Source: Cryoendolithus antarcticus | Taxonomy: Eukaryota > Ascomycota > Dothideomycetes > Cladosporiales > Cladosporiaceae | Assembly: GCA_002077065.1 (NCBI GenBank) | Contig: NAJO01000016.1 | Span: forward strand, 372,001-436,000 | Length of the DNA stretch: 64,000 nucleotides | Reading direction: 5' to 3' | In this document: positions 32,162 to 41,968 of the stretch, piece after piece | Position numbering within the stretch: the stretch's first letter is position 1 | How the letters are laid out: each line of letters begins with the position of its first letter | The notes under the pieces: model-generated | The model's database searches: none | Told to the model about the DNA's origin: nothing | What the model saw: only the letters and a program-made list of their open reading frames with translations | Made by a program: the position numbers and the translations under genes

Positions 32162-33315
32162 ATGGCATCTGCTACTAATACAGGGAATGGCAAGCCTCTC
32201 TATACCCAAATAACGCTCGACCTCCTACTGGTAGTCCTCAGCAAGACCCTCTTCCACCCTTTCATCGCCTGGCTGATTCCCTTGACCCTTCGCTCCCTCT
32301 CCCTTCCACACACCCACCCACGGATGATCACAGCATATATCTACGCCATCTGCGTCACACTCTTCGCAGTCCTTGCCAGAATCGATGCCAGATTGGCATG
32401 GGGATCGCCACGGGAGATGGACTGGGATCGAGAATGTGTTGTGATCACTGGCGGCTCCGGAGGATTGGGTAGGGTGATTGTGGAGATGTTCGCAAGGAAA
32501 GGTGTCAGCATCGCAGTGCTCGATGTTGTACCTCCAAGGGCAGTTCAAGGAGAGGAATGGGAGAATGTGCACTTCTACCACTGTGATGTGGGCAATATCG
32601 AAGCTGTGCAGAAGGTGGCGAAACAGATGGACGCAGATGTACGTAGATCACTCCACCTCCGCTCAGTAAGGCGCCGGCTCATCTCACTCATCACCTCTAG
32701 TCCCTCCACCCCACTATTCTGCTCAATCTCGCAGCAACCCTACACCCGTCGCCGCTCCTCTCTCTCCCCGCCTCCCTCATCTCCTCGTCCCTAACCACAA
32801 ACCTTGCTTCCTCATTCAACACCATCCACACGTTCCTCCCGCACCTTCTCTCCTCTCCAACAGGTGGCACGATCGTAACCCTCTCCTCCGTCCTGGGTAA
32901 ACTCGGCGCCGCGAATCTCGCAACCTACACAGCCGCTAAAGCCGGCCAGATCGCATTGCATAACTCCGTGCGGGCTGAGCTAGCCCTCTCCTCTGCGCCT
33001 GCAGGATCGGATAGGATCAGGATGATTCTAGTGACGCCCGGTCAACTAGCTACGCCTTTATTCGACGGGATTGAGACACCCAACAATTTTCTAGGACCAG
33101 TGGTTGAGCCCGTGGAGTTGGCGAAATTAGTAGTGGAGCGGATATGTGAGGGGAGGAGCGGGGAGATCAGTTTGCCGGTGTATGCCAGCATGATCGGATG
33201 GCTGGGCGTGCTACCGTGGAGTCTGCAAAGGCTGGTGAGGTGGGCTGCAGGAGTTGATGGGGCGATGGAGGGAGAAGTACAGAGGAGGGCGAGAGAGAGG
33301 GCGAAGGGAGAGTGA
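32162..33315 (+). CDS. membrane-anchored short-chain dehydrogenase/reductase (DHRS/17beta-HSD11-like)
   Basis: Two exons (32162-32638, 32701-33315) with a 62-nt phase-0 intron give 363 residues. An N-terminal hydrophobic region (about residues 18-75) should anchor it to the ER or lipid droplets. The Rossmann motif is VVITGGSGGLGRVIVEMFA (about 97-115), with a dinucleotide-binding acidic residue in AVLDVV. The usual NNAG motif is changed to NLAA (PTILLNLAATL), followed by TIVTLSSVLGKLGA and the catalytic YTAAK. The family oxidises or reduces retinoids, steroids or fatty alcohols; the substrate here is unknown. A decayed copy of its 3' end lies at 35212-35344. Confidence 0.9.
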
Positions 33316-33360
33316 GGAGGCCGGTACAGTGCAACTAAAGAGCGCAGGCGTCATGCGGTC

Positions 33361-33700
33361 CTACTGCTTGAACCCGAGGCTGTGAGCACTCTTCACGGGC
33401 GGTCTACGACGCTCCACCGATACCTCCGCTTTCTTCTCCTCCATCATCAATTTTACCTCTATGGCCATCTCTCCTCCTCCGTTAAGGTCGGTGGCAAAAC
33501 ACGTACATCCGGGTTCCAACATTTCCATACAGTACCTTAATGCCGTCTACGCCGCGAAACCTAGCTTCAGCATCCTGATCGAACGGTCTGCGGTCTAGTA
33601 GGGCTTTGGCAGGACTGGGTTCTAGATGCCGTGCATCTAGAATCTTGCGATGGCTCATAAGGAACAGAAAACGTTCGTGCCTCAGGCAAAAGTACCCAAG
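33361..33700 (-). pseudogene. copy C of the small DGVFR/LSP family, frameshifted
   Basis: Reading the minus strand from about 33700, a frame with FLFLMSHRKILDA and PSPAKALLDRRPF, then DAEARFRGVDG, matches copies B and D. The frame is lost soon after: the W-rich block (CWNPDVRVLPPTLTEEE) continues in another frame, which then meets a TAG. The last segment is recovered in a third frame (EEKKAEVS ... SAHSLGFKQ) and ends at the TAG at 33361, matching the C-terminus of B (DHNLGLKD). At least two indels have therefore hit it. It lies 46 bp downstream of the SDR stop on the opposite strand. Confidence 0.6.
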
Positions 33701-34271
33701 GCATCAACCGGAAACTTTGCAAACATGCTCGAAAGTCAGCCTTAGTCTTCGATGCGAAGATCTATGGCTCATTCAACATCAGTGATCATGCTGGGCAAGT
33801 AATTACTCAGAGATCTTCGTGGTGAGCATGCCTTGAGAATGCGGAACACCTGAAAAGCTTGATCATTCTCAGAAGGCACCATCGAGGTCGTACCGGTGCA
33901 CACACCGCTCGTTTCAGCCTTGTCAGTGTTGCCTCTGTCTATTGCAGGACACAGCCCGTCTACAGAGGGTCTAGGCTATTGGTGGCGTAAGACCGACCAA
34001 TTAAGGATCTCGTTGCCGCCAGCGTAGTGATGGTCTCATCTATCATACGTACGATTGGATTGAATGTCTCTTTCTGCCTTGCCCCTACGCCCGCTTTACA
34101 TGTTCTTGGCAAACGAAGACGCCGCGAGGCAGCACCGGTGAGGAGCTGCTGTTGTGTACACAGAGCCTTGCGGAATCGATAAAGCAGCAGCGTTGTCCTC
34201 CGTTTCGCTCAGGGGCAAGGCACTTGCTAGTCGTTCACTCTGTCTCCTTCTATCTTTACTTCGTACTGATC
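33701..34271. other. intergenic, nothing recognised
   Basis: No coding frame. It should include the promoter of the Cys/His-repeat gene, whose ATG follows a pyrimidine-rich stretch (tctccttctatctttacttc). Confidence 0.4.
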
Positions 34272-34725
34272 ATGGCGATCTGTGCTTTTCGGGGCTGTCG
34301 AGGCAACAATTGTGCCGGCAGCACTTACTGTAATCGGCGTGGGTAGCCCAGTTTAACCTAGTGAATTGACTATCCATCGCAAGGTGCTTATCCGATGTCT
34401 AGATAAATGCACTATATCCAATTGCAATCAGCGGAGGTTCCACTACGGCGATGGAAGCAATGCACAGGCATGCGTTCAGCGTGAGTTTTCGAAGACGACA
34501 TACCATTGGGACGTTACTGATTCGTCGACTACGTTAGACAAATGTGCAGAACACGAATGTCGTCACCCGAAGGCCCTCCACACGAACAAAGGCCATGCTA
34601 CGTACGCACGCACCTGCGGTCGCAGTAAGTCCTGAGAAACGTCTTATACGTAGAACTGTCGTATTGACACAATGGCAACAGATCACGACGACGATGGTGG
34701 AGGCGGTTGTTGCGTAGTGCAATGA
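34272..34725 (+). CDS. small Cys/His-module protein, one module per exon
   Basis: Four exons: 34272-34338, 34403-34480, 34538-34624, 34682-34725. The three introns (64, 57, 57 nt) are all phase 1, and the join gives 91 residues. Each of the first three exons ends within a C-x2(3)-H motif whose His codon is split by the intron. The product reads as three modules: C-x4-C ... YCNRH, KC-x4-C ... ACVQH, and KC-x4-C ... TCGRNH, then a tail HDDDGGGGCC. The C-x4-C-x(n)-C-x2-H pattern suggests zinc binding and resembles tandem CxxxxC..CxxH repeats in unnamed fungal and plant proteins. No signal peptide is seen. Function unknown. The consistent phase and restored His codons make the model convincing although every exon is short. 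Confidence 0.7.
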
Positions 34726-35211
34726 CGACCTGGTCAAGCGTAGAGTTGTAGAGGCACCTTGATCTCAGGGGTGCCTTCGCAACAATATGACTTCAATGCG
34801 TGAAATGCCCATCTGTCAGCGAGTGTCCGGACTATCCACTCGGTCGTCGCTGTTTGGCTTAGGGCAGGGGTCAAGCGTTCGTAAGCTTTGTAATTTACTG
34901 CTCGCACACTTCCAGTCCCTATCGCTCACTGCGCTACCGCAGAGCACTGTGATGATCTTAATCCCCCTTCTTCACCGCTGCTACTTCAATTGACTGCGCT
35001 GTCTGTCCTAGTTGAGAGGGAGCAGAGGTGCATGAGCCGTTGTCAGCGACTCCACCAGAACTACCAATGCGGTTGATAGCTGGACCAGTGGGAAGGTTCG
35101 CTATGCTCAGCCTCGATCTAAGTGGTATAGCTTGAGAGCAACGACACCCTGGACCAGCGTCGTAGGCTTGCGAAGGGAAAAGTTCCGAGTGTTTAAGGGA
35201 CTTACGTATCG
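34726..35211. other. intergenic, nothing recognised
   Basis: No coding frame can be supported between the Cys/His gene and the SDR-derived fragment. If a whole SDR copy once existed here, its 5' part is no longer recognisable. Confidence 0.4.
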
Positions 35212-35344
35212 GAGTTGGCAAAGGCTGGCGAGGTGGGCTGTTGGCGTTGATGGAGCGATGAAAGGGGTCGTGCAAAGGCCGGCGAGGGAAAGGGCGAAGA
35301 AGCAGCAAGCCGGAGGTCGAACGACGAAAATGGAGCCCTGCTAG
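35212..35344 (+). pseudogene. duplicated 3'-end fragment of the neighbouring SDR gene
   Basis: About 100 bp is clearly homologous to 33222-33315: the DNA shares 'gcaaaggctgg.gaggtgggctg' and 'gttgatgg.gcgatg', and the frame reads WQRLARWAVGVDGAMKGVV against SLQRLVRWAAGVDGAMEGEV, ending ARERAK in both. The catalytic domain is absent, so this is a fragment, not a gene. The frame is kept, which suggests fairly recent loss or a short copied segment. Confidence 0.7.
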
Positions 35345-35669
35345 ACTGGGTCCATGCGCTGGGAGTCGTTGTCATATTTCCCATGATTGTAGCTGGACAT
35401 CTCTCTAAGTGAATTGGATATGACTCATCCTCCGAAGGTGACAAAACACTCCAGCTTGGGAGCCATCTCGCAGATCCGAAGCCGTATGACTCTTTCAGCG
35501 TCTTTACTTTTACCTCAAGTCGCATATAAGATACCTTGTCTCTCCACCCTCCTTCAGAAGCGAATCACCACCGCCCAAAATGTCCACCTAGCCCTGTGTC
35601 CCGAACTCGACCCACTCAACACCCCGCGACCAACTCCGCGCCATTCGCGTCTAATTCACAATAGACCCC

Positions 35670-36032
35670 ATGGGCTTCCTCGCCATCGGCCGCGACGGCG
35701 TCTTCCGCTTCCTAACAGCTGAGCGCAAGATTGTGAATGCTGTGGGCCTCTCACCACCCCAAATCAAAGCCCTGCTAGACAGCATGCCCTTCCATTAAGA
35801 CGCCGAAGACTAGTTTCGGGGTGTAGACGGGACGAAGACGGCTGTTGAGAAGTGGTGGAAGCCGGATGAGGGAGTGCTGCCGGAGCCGCTGGGGGAGAAG
35901 GAAAGAATGAAGGCGGAGAGGGAGGTAAGGGAGCATGAGGAGATGGTGAAGAGAGGGGGTGTGATGGAGAGAGGGGGGTGTTGTGAGCCAAGGGCGAGGG
36001 CGGGTTATGATTTGGGTCCAAAAACAGAATAG
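35670..36032 (+). pseudogene. copy D of the small DGVFR/LSP family, two in-frame stops
   Basis: One frame from ATG 35670 to TAG 36032 (120 codons, no indel) contains TAA at 35796-35798 and TAG at 35811-35813. Sequence blocks match the other copies in order: GRDGVFRFLT, GLSPPQIKALLDSMPF, FRGVDG, EKWWKPDEGVLPEPL, a charged helix, and a C-terminal YDLGPKTE. It has the most complete N-terminal half and keeps the Gln codon (CAG) that is TAG in copy A. No signal peptide precedes the ATG. Function unknown. Confidence 0.65.
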
Positions 36033-36299
36033 AGGAAAAGAGAACCCAGACCCGGCCTGCCTGTTGCTTGGCCGTGCCATATTGGACTACGACTGCAGCT
36101 GGATGATGCCATATACATCTGTACATTGGCAGGTATCGATGCTAAGGTATAATTTCGCGGGCCAGGCCAGTTATTCGATGCGCATGGTGGCCGAAGGAAG
36201 AAAACTCGTAACGTCGTATGTATGAGTGAATGTGCAGAAGATGCAAATGCTTTACCCACCTTCTCCATCCCCTCCCTTCCCTTTCCTTCCCACGTCTCA

Positions 36300-38989
36300 T
36301 CAAAACACAGCCGCTAGCCCACTCCGACTACTCCTCTTGCTGAATCGCTTCTTCGTCCCACCTCCCTCATCATCTACTCCGATTGCTCCTCCACCTCGAT
36401 CCTTCCTCAGCATGCCCCTAGTCTGGCTGATCATCGGCGGTACGGCGTCGCCGCCGAGCGAGTCCGCGGGGCTGTCTTCGAGTAGACTGGAGCCGCCGGA
36501 GACAGAGGATTTGGCGGCGGCGATCTCGCGCGCGGACTCGAGCGCTTCGATCCATTCTTGGGTGCTAAACTTTGAGCCTGCTGGGTCTGAGGTCGTGGCG
36601 CGAGGGTCTTCGAACGTGATGTGTTTGTCGCGCTAATGCGGAAGTCAGCACATAAAGTCATGGTGTTAGTACTGTTGATCACATGGAAAGGTCAACTCAC
36701 AGTATCGACACACCAAGCCGTCAGTCCTTGCGGGTTAGTAAAGCTCCTGAACGAACATCCCGTAGCATGCAGACTGAAGTCCATCTTCGCTTTCTTCTCC
36801 TTACCGCCTGCCGCTGCCATGATCACTCTGGCACTGGATGTGATGAGGACAAGTCGTTCTCGCTTCTTGCTGGCATTGCCACTGAAGAAGCGTGAAAACT
36901 TCGGCTTCTCGGAAGGCGTCCCAGCATCGGCGGTAGTAGCCGGAGTGGATGTATTGACAATGAGATTGCCAAGCTTGAGAATGCGTTCGTTCGGATGAGT
37001 GAGCACTGGCAACCATTCGATGTCGAGCTGACTTGGCGGCGGAAGCTCGGTGATGTTACGCAGATGTCGTGCACCAGGCAGGGCTGAGGAAGGTGAAGTG
37101 CCAATCGCTACCGGCGCTGACGAGCTAATCTGGCCATAGCCCATGCCGTTGCTGGCGCCATTCCCGAGCTTGATGAGTGGTGCTGGTGGTGGCACGTATG
37201 CCTTTAGTCTTGGCGCCTTTTGTTTCCATAGATCCTTGCCCCATCGTACTCCATCGAAGAACCGGTGGCTCATGATGTGCTCTACTGGCAGTCGGCTGCT
37301 TGGCTCGAGGACCAACAATCGCTCTACCAGATCTCGCGCGACTTCCGGAAAGCCTTCGGGAAAGCTGTACTCCAGTGCCAGGATCTTCTGGAATGTGAGA
37401 TACTCGTTTGCAGCCTTGAATGGCGGTCGTCCAGCCAGGAGCTGGTAGATTATGCAGCCGAACGCCCACAGATCGCTGGCTTTGCATGCATTCTTGTCTC
37501 GGAGCAACTCAGGGCTGACATATTCTGCAGTGCCGACAAATGACATCGCTTTATCAGTCTCAGCACCATCCATAGGATTACCAGCCATCTCGCCGTTGCT
37601 TGACGAGATTGCTCCGTTTGCCTTCGTTTCCATCTTCAAGATCTTCGCGGTCCCAAAGTCTGTAATCTTCACGTGCATATCTCTGTCCAGTAGTACATTC
37701 TCCGGCTTCAGATCTCGATGGATCACCCCCCTACTATGCATATATGCGATCGTATCTAGTATTTCGGCGGCGTAAAATCTCGAACACTCGATGTCGAAGC
37801 TCCCCATCTTTTTCAGCACGCCCAGCAGTTCGCCTCCAGATGCCAAGTCCAGTACAAAGTACAACGATCGCTCGTCCTGAAATGTATAGTACAGTCGTAC
37901 AACGCCGGGATGTTCCGTCAGTCTGTTCAGTGTGTCGCGCTCAATATTTACATACTTTACTTTTTTTTCTTTGATGATGTGTCGTTTGTCCAGGACTTTA
38001 ATCGCATATTCTTTCAGGTTTTGTCGATCAGTTGCTGCCAGTACGGTGCTGTAGCTGCCTTCACCAAGCGTCCGCCCAAATGTGAAGTCTTTGACGCCTT
38101 TCTTGACGATCTGCCGTGTCTGCTGGCCGGACGCATCGGTCTCTTGTTGTGTGCCTTGAGCTGCACCTCCGTCGTTCCACTCGTCTGTACCTCGCGGTAC
38201 TGGCGCGTTGCCTGCATACGGTCCGTCAGGATTGCCATCGTACTCGTCGCCTGGCCCATCGGCCGGTCCTCGTGCTCGTCTTGAATTCCGCCGTGGAGGC
38301 AGAGGCCCATTACCGCCATTCATAGGCACACTGCTTTGCCGATATGTACGACTACTCTCACGGCTCGGTGGCATATCCAGCATCTGTCTCGAAGACCTCG
38401 AGACTTTTCGCTGGACACCCACACCACTCCCATCTGAAGAACTCATTTCACCCCTATATCCATACGACGCCTGACTCGACAGTCCAGAGCTTGAAGACCC
38501 ATTTTGCTGACTATACATCCCACTGATGGGCCGTATCGATGTCGTCTGCATGCCGGGCAGACGGATTTGCTGGCCATAGTTGGTCGAGTGCGACGGGTAC
38601 TGCATTGCCTGCTGCGCTTGCCAATCCAACGGCATGCTCTTCCGGTGACTCAGCCGATTCTGTGCCACTGAGTCTCGCATTTGTGACAGTCTTGGCGATC
38701 TGGACTGCTGCGACGGAGTCGGCGAGTTGTTGCCGCTGTGGGATGGGTACGCACTGGGACCGAAATTGAGGCCGGAGCCTTGGTCGGAGGAGCGGTGTGA
38801 CAACGTTGGCATTAGTCCTGGTCTCTGCCCACCTGTGATTGTGCTGCCTGAGGAGTGGGAAGAAGGTGGAGGTGGCCGCATCGGTGCCTCATTTCTGGGC
38901 GTCTCCGTGGGCGATATGCTCGAGGTATTGTCCGGGTTCGCTATGCGTAGTCCACCCATCGACTGGCCTACACTGATCGCAGTTGCCAT
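36300..38989 (-). CDS. PDK1/Pkh-type AGC protein kinase
   Basis: Two exons (38989-36701, 36632-36300) with a 68-nt phase-0 intron give 873 residues. Residues 1-300 are disordered and rich in Ser, Gln and Pro. The kinase domain (about 300-585) has GEGSYSTVLAA, IKVLDKRHI, the catalytic HRDLKPEN, DFGTAKIL and the PDK1-type activation loop SFVGTAEYVSPE, with an insert of about 25 residues between DFGTAK and the loop. The C-terminal 180 residues have a PH-like region (ERLVLITSSARVIMAA ... WCVDTRDKHITFEDPR ... WIEALESA) completed by the second exon. In yeasts Pkh1/2 answer sphingoid bases and phosphorylate Ypk, Pkc1 and Sch9 at the plasma membrane/eisosomes; budding-yeast Pkh lacks a clear PH domain. 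Confidence 0.93.
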
Positions 38990-39802
38990 TGCTGTATGTC
39001 GGACGTTCTACTAGCAAGACGACGGTGTCTCAGGCCGCCGCTGTGGAGCTGAGCGTTGCATGGAGGCGCGGCCTGTATGTAAGGTACCCGGGGGCTATAC
39101 GGCAATGTTCGAATGGAGTATGTCGCGAGATCAGAAGTGTCGATGGGAAGTCAGCAGCGGGATTGAAGCGCTGCAGAAGATTGGTAGTACAGAGCAGCGA
39201 ACACGGCTCGGCCACGTAGCACGGCGATTAATCAAATCAATCGCGGCTGTGTCGTCGTCGAGCTCGCTTAGATCCAGACGGATGCACTGCCACGTGACGA
39301 TGTGACGCAGTTGCACGCGACTTGGCGGTCCGCTCGGCAACGGCCACCCGGACACCGATGAGCTTGATGGCGCTGAGCTTCCGCCTGTCTTCTCCTACAC
39401 GACCTCCGTCGACCTTCACCCGTATTTGCTGCACGTATGTCGAATTTACCGCGCCTGTCCGTCGCCATGCAGTCCACGAGCGCGCTTCATGGCTTGGATC
39501 GTGAGACAGTCGCATCCACGGTCCAGCGTGCATCCGTCTCTCGCTGTCAAGCCCGTGCTATGGCGTAGCATATGGACGAGACATTACCCATGCGTAGAGC
39601 GTGCTCGTGACGACGGAGTCGTCTCTACGCAGATGGGTGCCGTCTCAGAGTATGCAGCGACGGCGCAGGTACGGCGTCGCTTCCTTGATGCTCAAGACTT
39701 CCTTCTCGACCATGGCTGTCAACAATGCAATCCTATCGTCGTTTTACTCTCCCTTTCCCAATCTCAGCAGCACAAGCGCATATGTAGCACAGCCAGACAG
39801 CC
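38990..39802. other. intergenic between divergent genes
   Basis: Promoter region shared by the Pkh-type kinase (minus) and the next gene (plus). Frames here are short and not coding-like. Nothing else recognised. Confidence 0.5.
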
Positions 39803-41605
39803 ATGCTTCGCATCAACCCAACTCGAATCCAGCTGACAGCAGCCGATACCCTGGATCTCGAGGAGCGCATACTTGCTCGCCGGCAGGCAGGACTCGATGT
39901 GCAAAGACATATTGCACGTCTTAGCGTTGGTCCGCGGTTGAAATTGGCCGCGGCCACGATGGAGGAAATCTCTGCAAAAGGGAAGCAGCGTGCTGTGTCG
40001 ACTGGCACAGAAGCTACAGTTCACTCAGCAGATGTCGCTGGCATTGCCTTGGAGCCATTTTCTCCGGTCCCAGACATTCAGGGTCTGCCTATTCAGTCGA
40101 AGAGCAACACTACCGCTATCAATGACAATTCTTCAGAAGCAGCCACCAGCAACCTGAATGGCACGTTGGGACTGGAGGACAGGACTCACTTGCTCGCAAG
40201 GAACAATGTAAGTATTGTGACGCCTTGTCGGCCAGGTGAATCAGTCTTACGAGAGCTCCCATACGCGGCCGCTGGTTTACCAGCTCTACCTTCGAGGCTT
40301 CTTTCCAGTGCAAGAGCACGTCGCCCGAAAACAAGGAGCTTTGAGGATCCGATCGTCACACATGAGGACACAGACGCGACTACTCCGACACTGGATCCTG
40401 GAGCGAGCACTTTCATCCCACGTGTGCGTTTCGGTTCTACGATCGCTGTTGTCAACGTCGGTAGCCCGTCTGATCACGCGACGGAAATCCGCGAAAGGCG
40501 AGAGAAAGACCAGATCTCTACGACTCTCACGACACGTTCGACTTCTGAGCAGAACTTTGATCCCAGGACAATTCACGACGTAAAATTGACGTCGGATATT
40601 TCAGCAACCATCGAGAGACTTTCACACGCTACATCTTCTCCTGCAAGCACTGTAGCAAGTTCAACGACCTTCAGGCGCTCGAGCGATTCTGTCCACTTGT
40701 CCACGCCATATCTGGAAAGATACCCTTTGCTTCTCCCACCTGCCTCACATGGTGGCAGACGACGTAGTAGTACCTCTCAGTCCAGCTATACACCGACACG
40801 ATCATTGTTGACAATTCCAAGCTCGCCTTCCGATAGCAGCGGTGTCAGCCCCGTGACACAGATACGCGATTCCCCGGCGAGTACAGGCAGTCTGCTGGGC
40901 AGTAGCCCGTTGCTGAGTGTTGGCGCCGCCCGTACACCCCGCGCCCGGATGGTCAGCGCAGCAAGCGGAATCTCAGACTACGAATACGATTCCCCGGCCA
41001 GGTTCTTCCTGAGTCGGCGCTCCTCGAAAGAGATCACGGACGCCGCTTCTGAGTTCCTACGCTTCCGGAGCTCGCCACTGGACACTCTCACAGAAGAGCT
41101 CAGCCGACTGTCGACTGCTCTGGCCACCCAGACCTCGACTGCGACACCATCCCGCGCCCAGCCCCCAGCGTTACTGAACGGCAATCCCTTCCGCCACTCC
41201 AGCAACGCCACTTTGCAAAGCGAGGATAGCCATAACTCCCTCCCTACCCCAGCAATTCCCCGCACTCCCGCCTCTACCAAGTTACCCATCTACAACGATG
41301 CCGTGCCCTCCGTCCTGCAACCACAAACTTCCGCCGATGTCCTCCCCTACACTTCTCGCCGGGCACGCAATCGCTCAGACTCTGCAATCCATTCTCCATT
41401 CTCGCCACCGCTACCTGCTAGTGTCTCGATGCGCAGGAATAGGAACACTTATCCTTCGACTTCTTCTGGAAGTGGGGAGAATGACTTGGATGGGTTGCTG
41501 GCTGGGCTGGAAGGGGAGAGGATGGTTTGGCCAGGGAGGAGTGGGGAAGGAGGGTTGGAGGTCACGCCACCCAGGACTGGGAGAGGTGAGAGGTTCGTGG
41601 AATGA
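39803..41605 (+). CDS. Ser/Thr-rich disordered fungal protein of unknown function
   Basis: A single exon of 600 residues. The first 55 residues look ordered and conserved: LRINPTRIQLTAADTLDLEE followed by a helical ILARRQAGLDVQRHIARL. The remainder is low-complexity, rich in Ser, Thr, Pro and Arg, with many SP/TP sites and repeated phrases such as RDSPAST, SYTPTRS and SSPLDTL. The C-terminal 60 residues contain NDLDGLLAGLEGERMVWPGR, which may be a second conserved motif. The pattern (short ordered head, long disordered phospho-rich body) fits a regulatory or scaffold protein, but that is inference. A GTAAGT at 40208 sits in the frame; no acceptor keeps the frame, so I left it unspliced. Confidence 0.7.
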   Translation: MLRINPTRIQLTAADTLDLEERILARRQAGLDVQRHIARLSVGPRLKLAAATMEEISAKGKQRAVSTGTEATVHSADVAGIALEPFSPVPDIQGLPIQSKSNTTAINDNSSEAATSNLNGTLGLEDRTHLLARNNVSIVTPCRPGESVLRELPYAAAGLPALPSRLLSSARARRPKTRSFEDPIVTHEDTDATTPTLDPGASTFIPRVRFGSTIAVVNVGSPSDHATEIRERREKDQISTTLTTRSTSEQNFDPRTIHDVKLTSDISATIERLSHATSSPASTVASSTTFRRSSDSVHLSTPYLERYPLLLPPASHGGRRRSSTSQSSYTPTRSLLTIPSSPSDSSGVSPVTQIRDSPASTGSLLGSSPLLSVGAARTPRARMVSAASGISDYEYDSPARFFLSRRSSKEITDAASEFLRFRSSPLDTLTEELSRLSTALATQTSTATPSRAQPPALLNGNPFRHSSNATLQSEDSHNSLPTPAIPRTPASTKLPIYNDAVPSVLQPQTSADVLPYTSRRARNRSDSAIHSPFSPPLPASVSMRRNRNTYPSTSSGSGENDLDGLLAGLEGERMVWPGRSGEGGLEVTPPRTGRGERFVE

Positions 41606-41968
41606 TCTGGATTGGGACAGAGCAGAGCGTAAGTTGGTAGGGGGAAGGAGGTGGATGAGAAGGGACTTTAGTAGTGAGTATCGGCAGTGAAGCTCTCGGT
41701 TTCGATTGTTCTCCTTATCTCTGCTCCAAGCTGAATGAGAGGACGCTTTCCCTACTCTTGGTGCTGTTTCCTGGCTAAATTTGGCCATTCCTAAGTGAGC
41801 AGACTGTGTTCTGCGTTTTGCATCAAGGCACCTGAAAGGAGCTGGGTAAGCCTTAATCGCTCTTTCCTCGCCTTAAGCGACATGACCGAAATTGGCCGTG
41901 GCCTTTCGGTGACTTCTGCACATACACTCACGAACACACCACATATCATCTACAACGTTATCTACGCC

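Noticed and set aside
31918..32163. Minus-strand 82-codon frame sharing CATG with the SDR start
   Set aside because: The sequence looks protein-like, but no domain, signal peptide or second exon could be found. Kept only as a note in the intergenic entry.
40208..40283. GTAAGT...CCAG as an intron in the 600-residue protein
   Set aside because: 76 nt is not a multiple of three and splicing would break an open frame of 1.8 kb.
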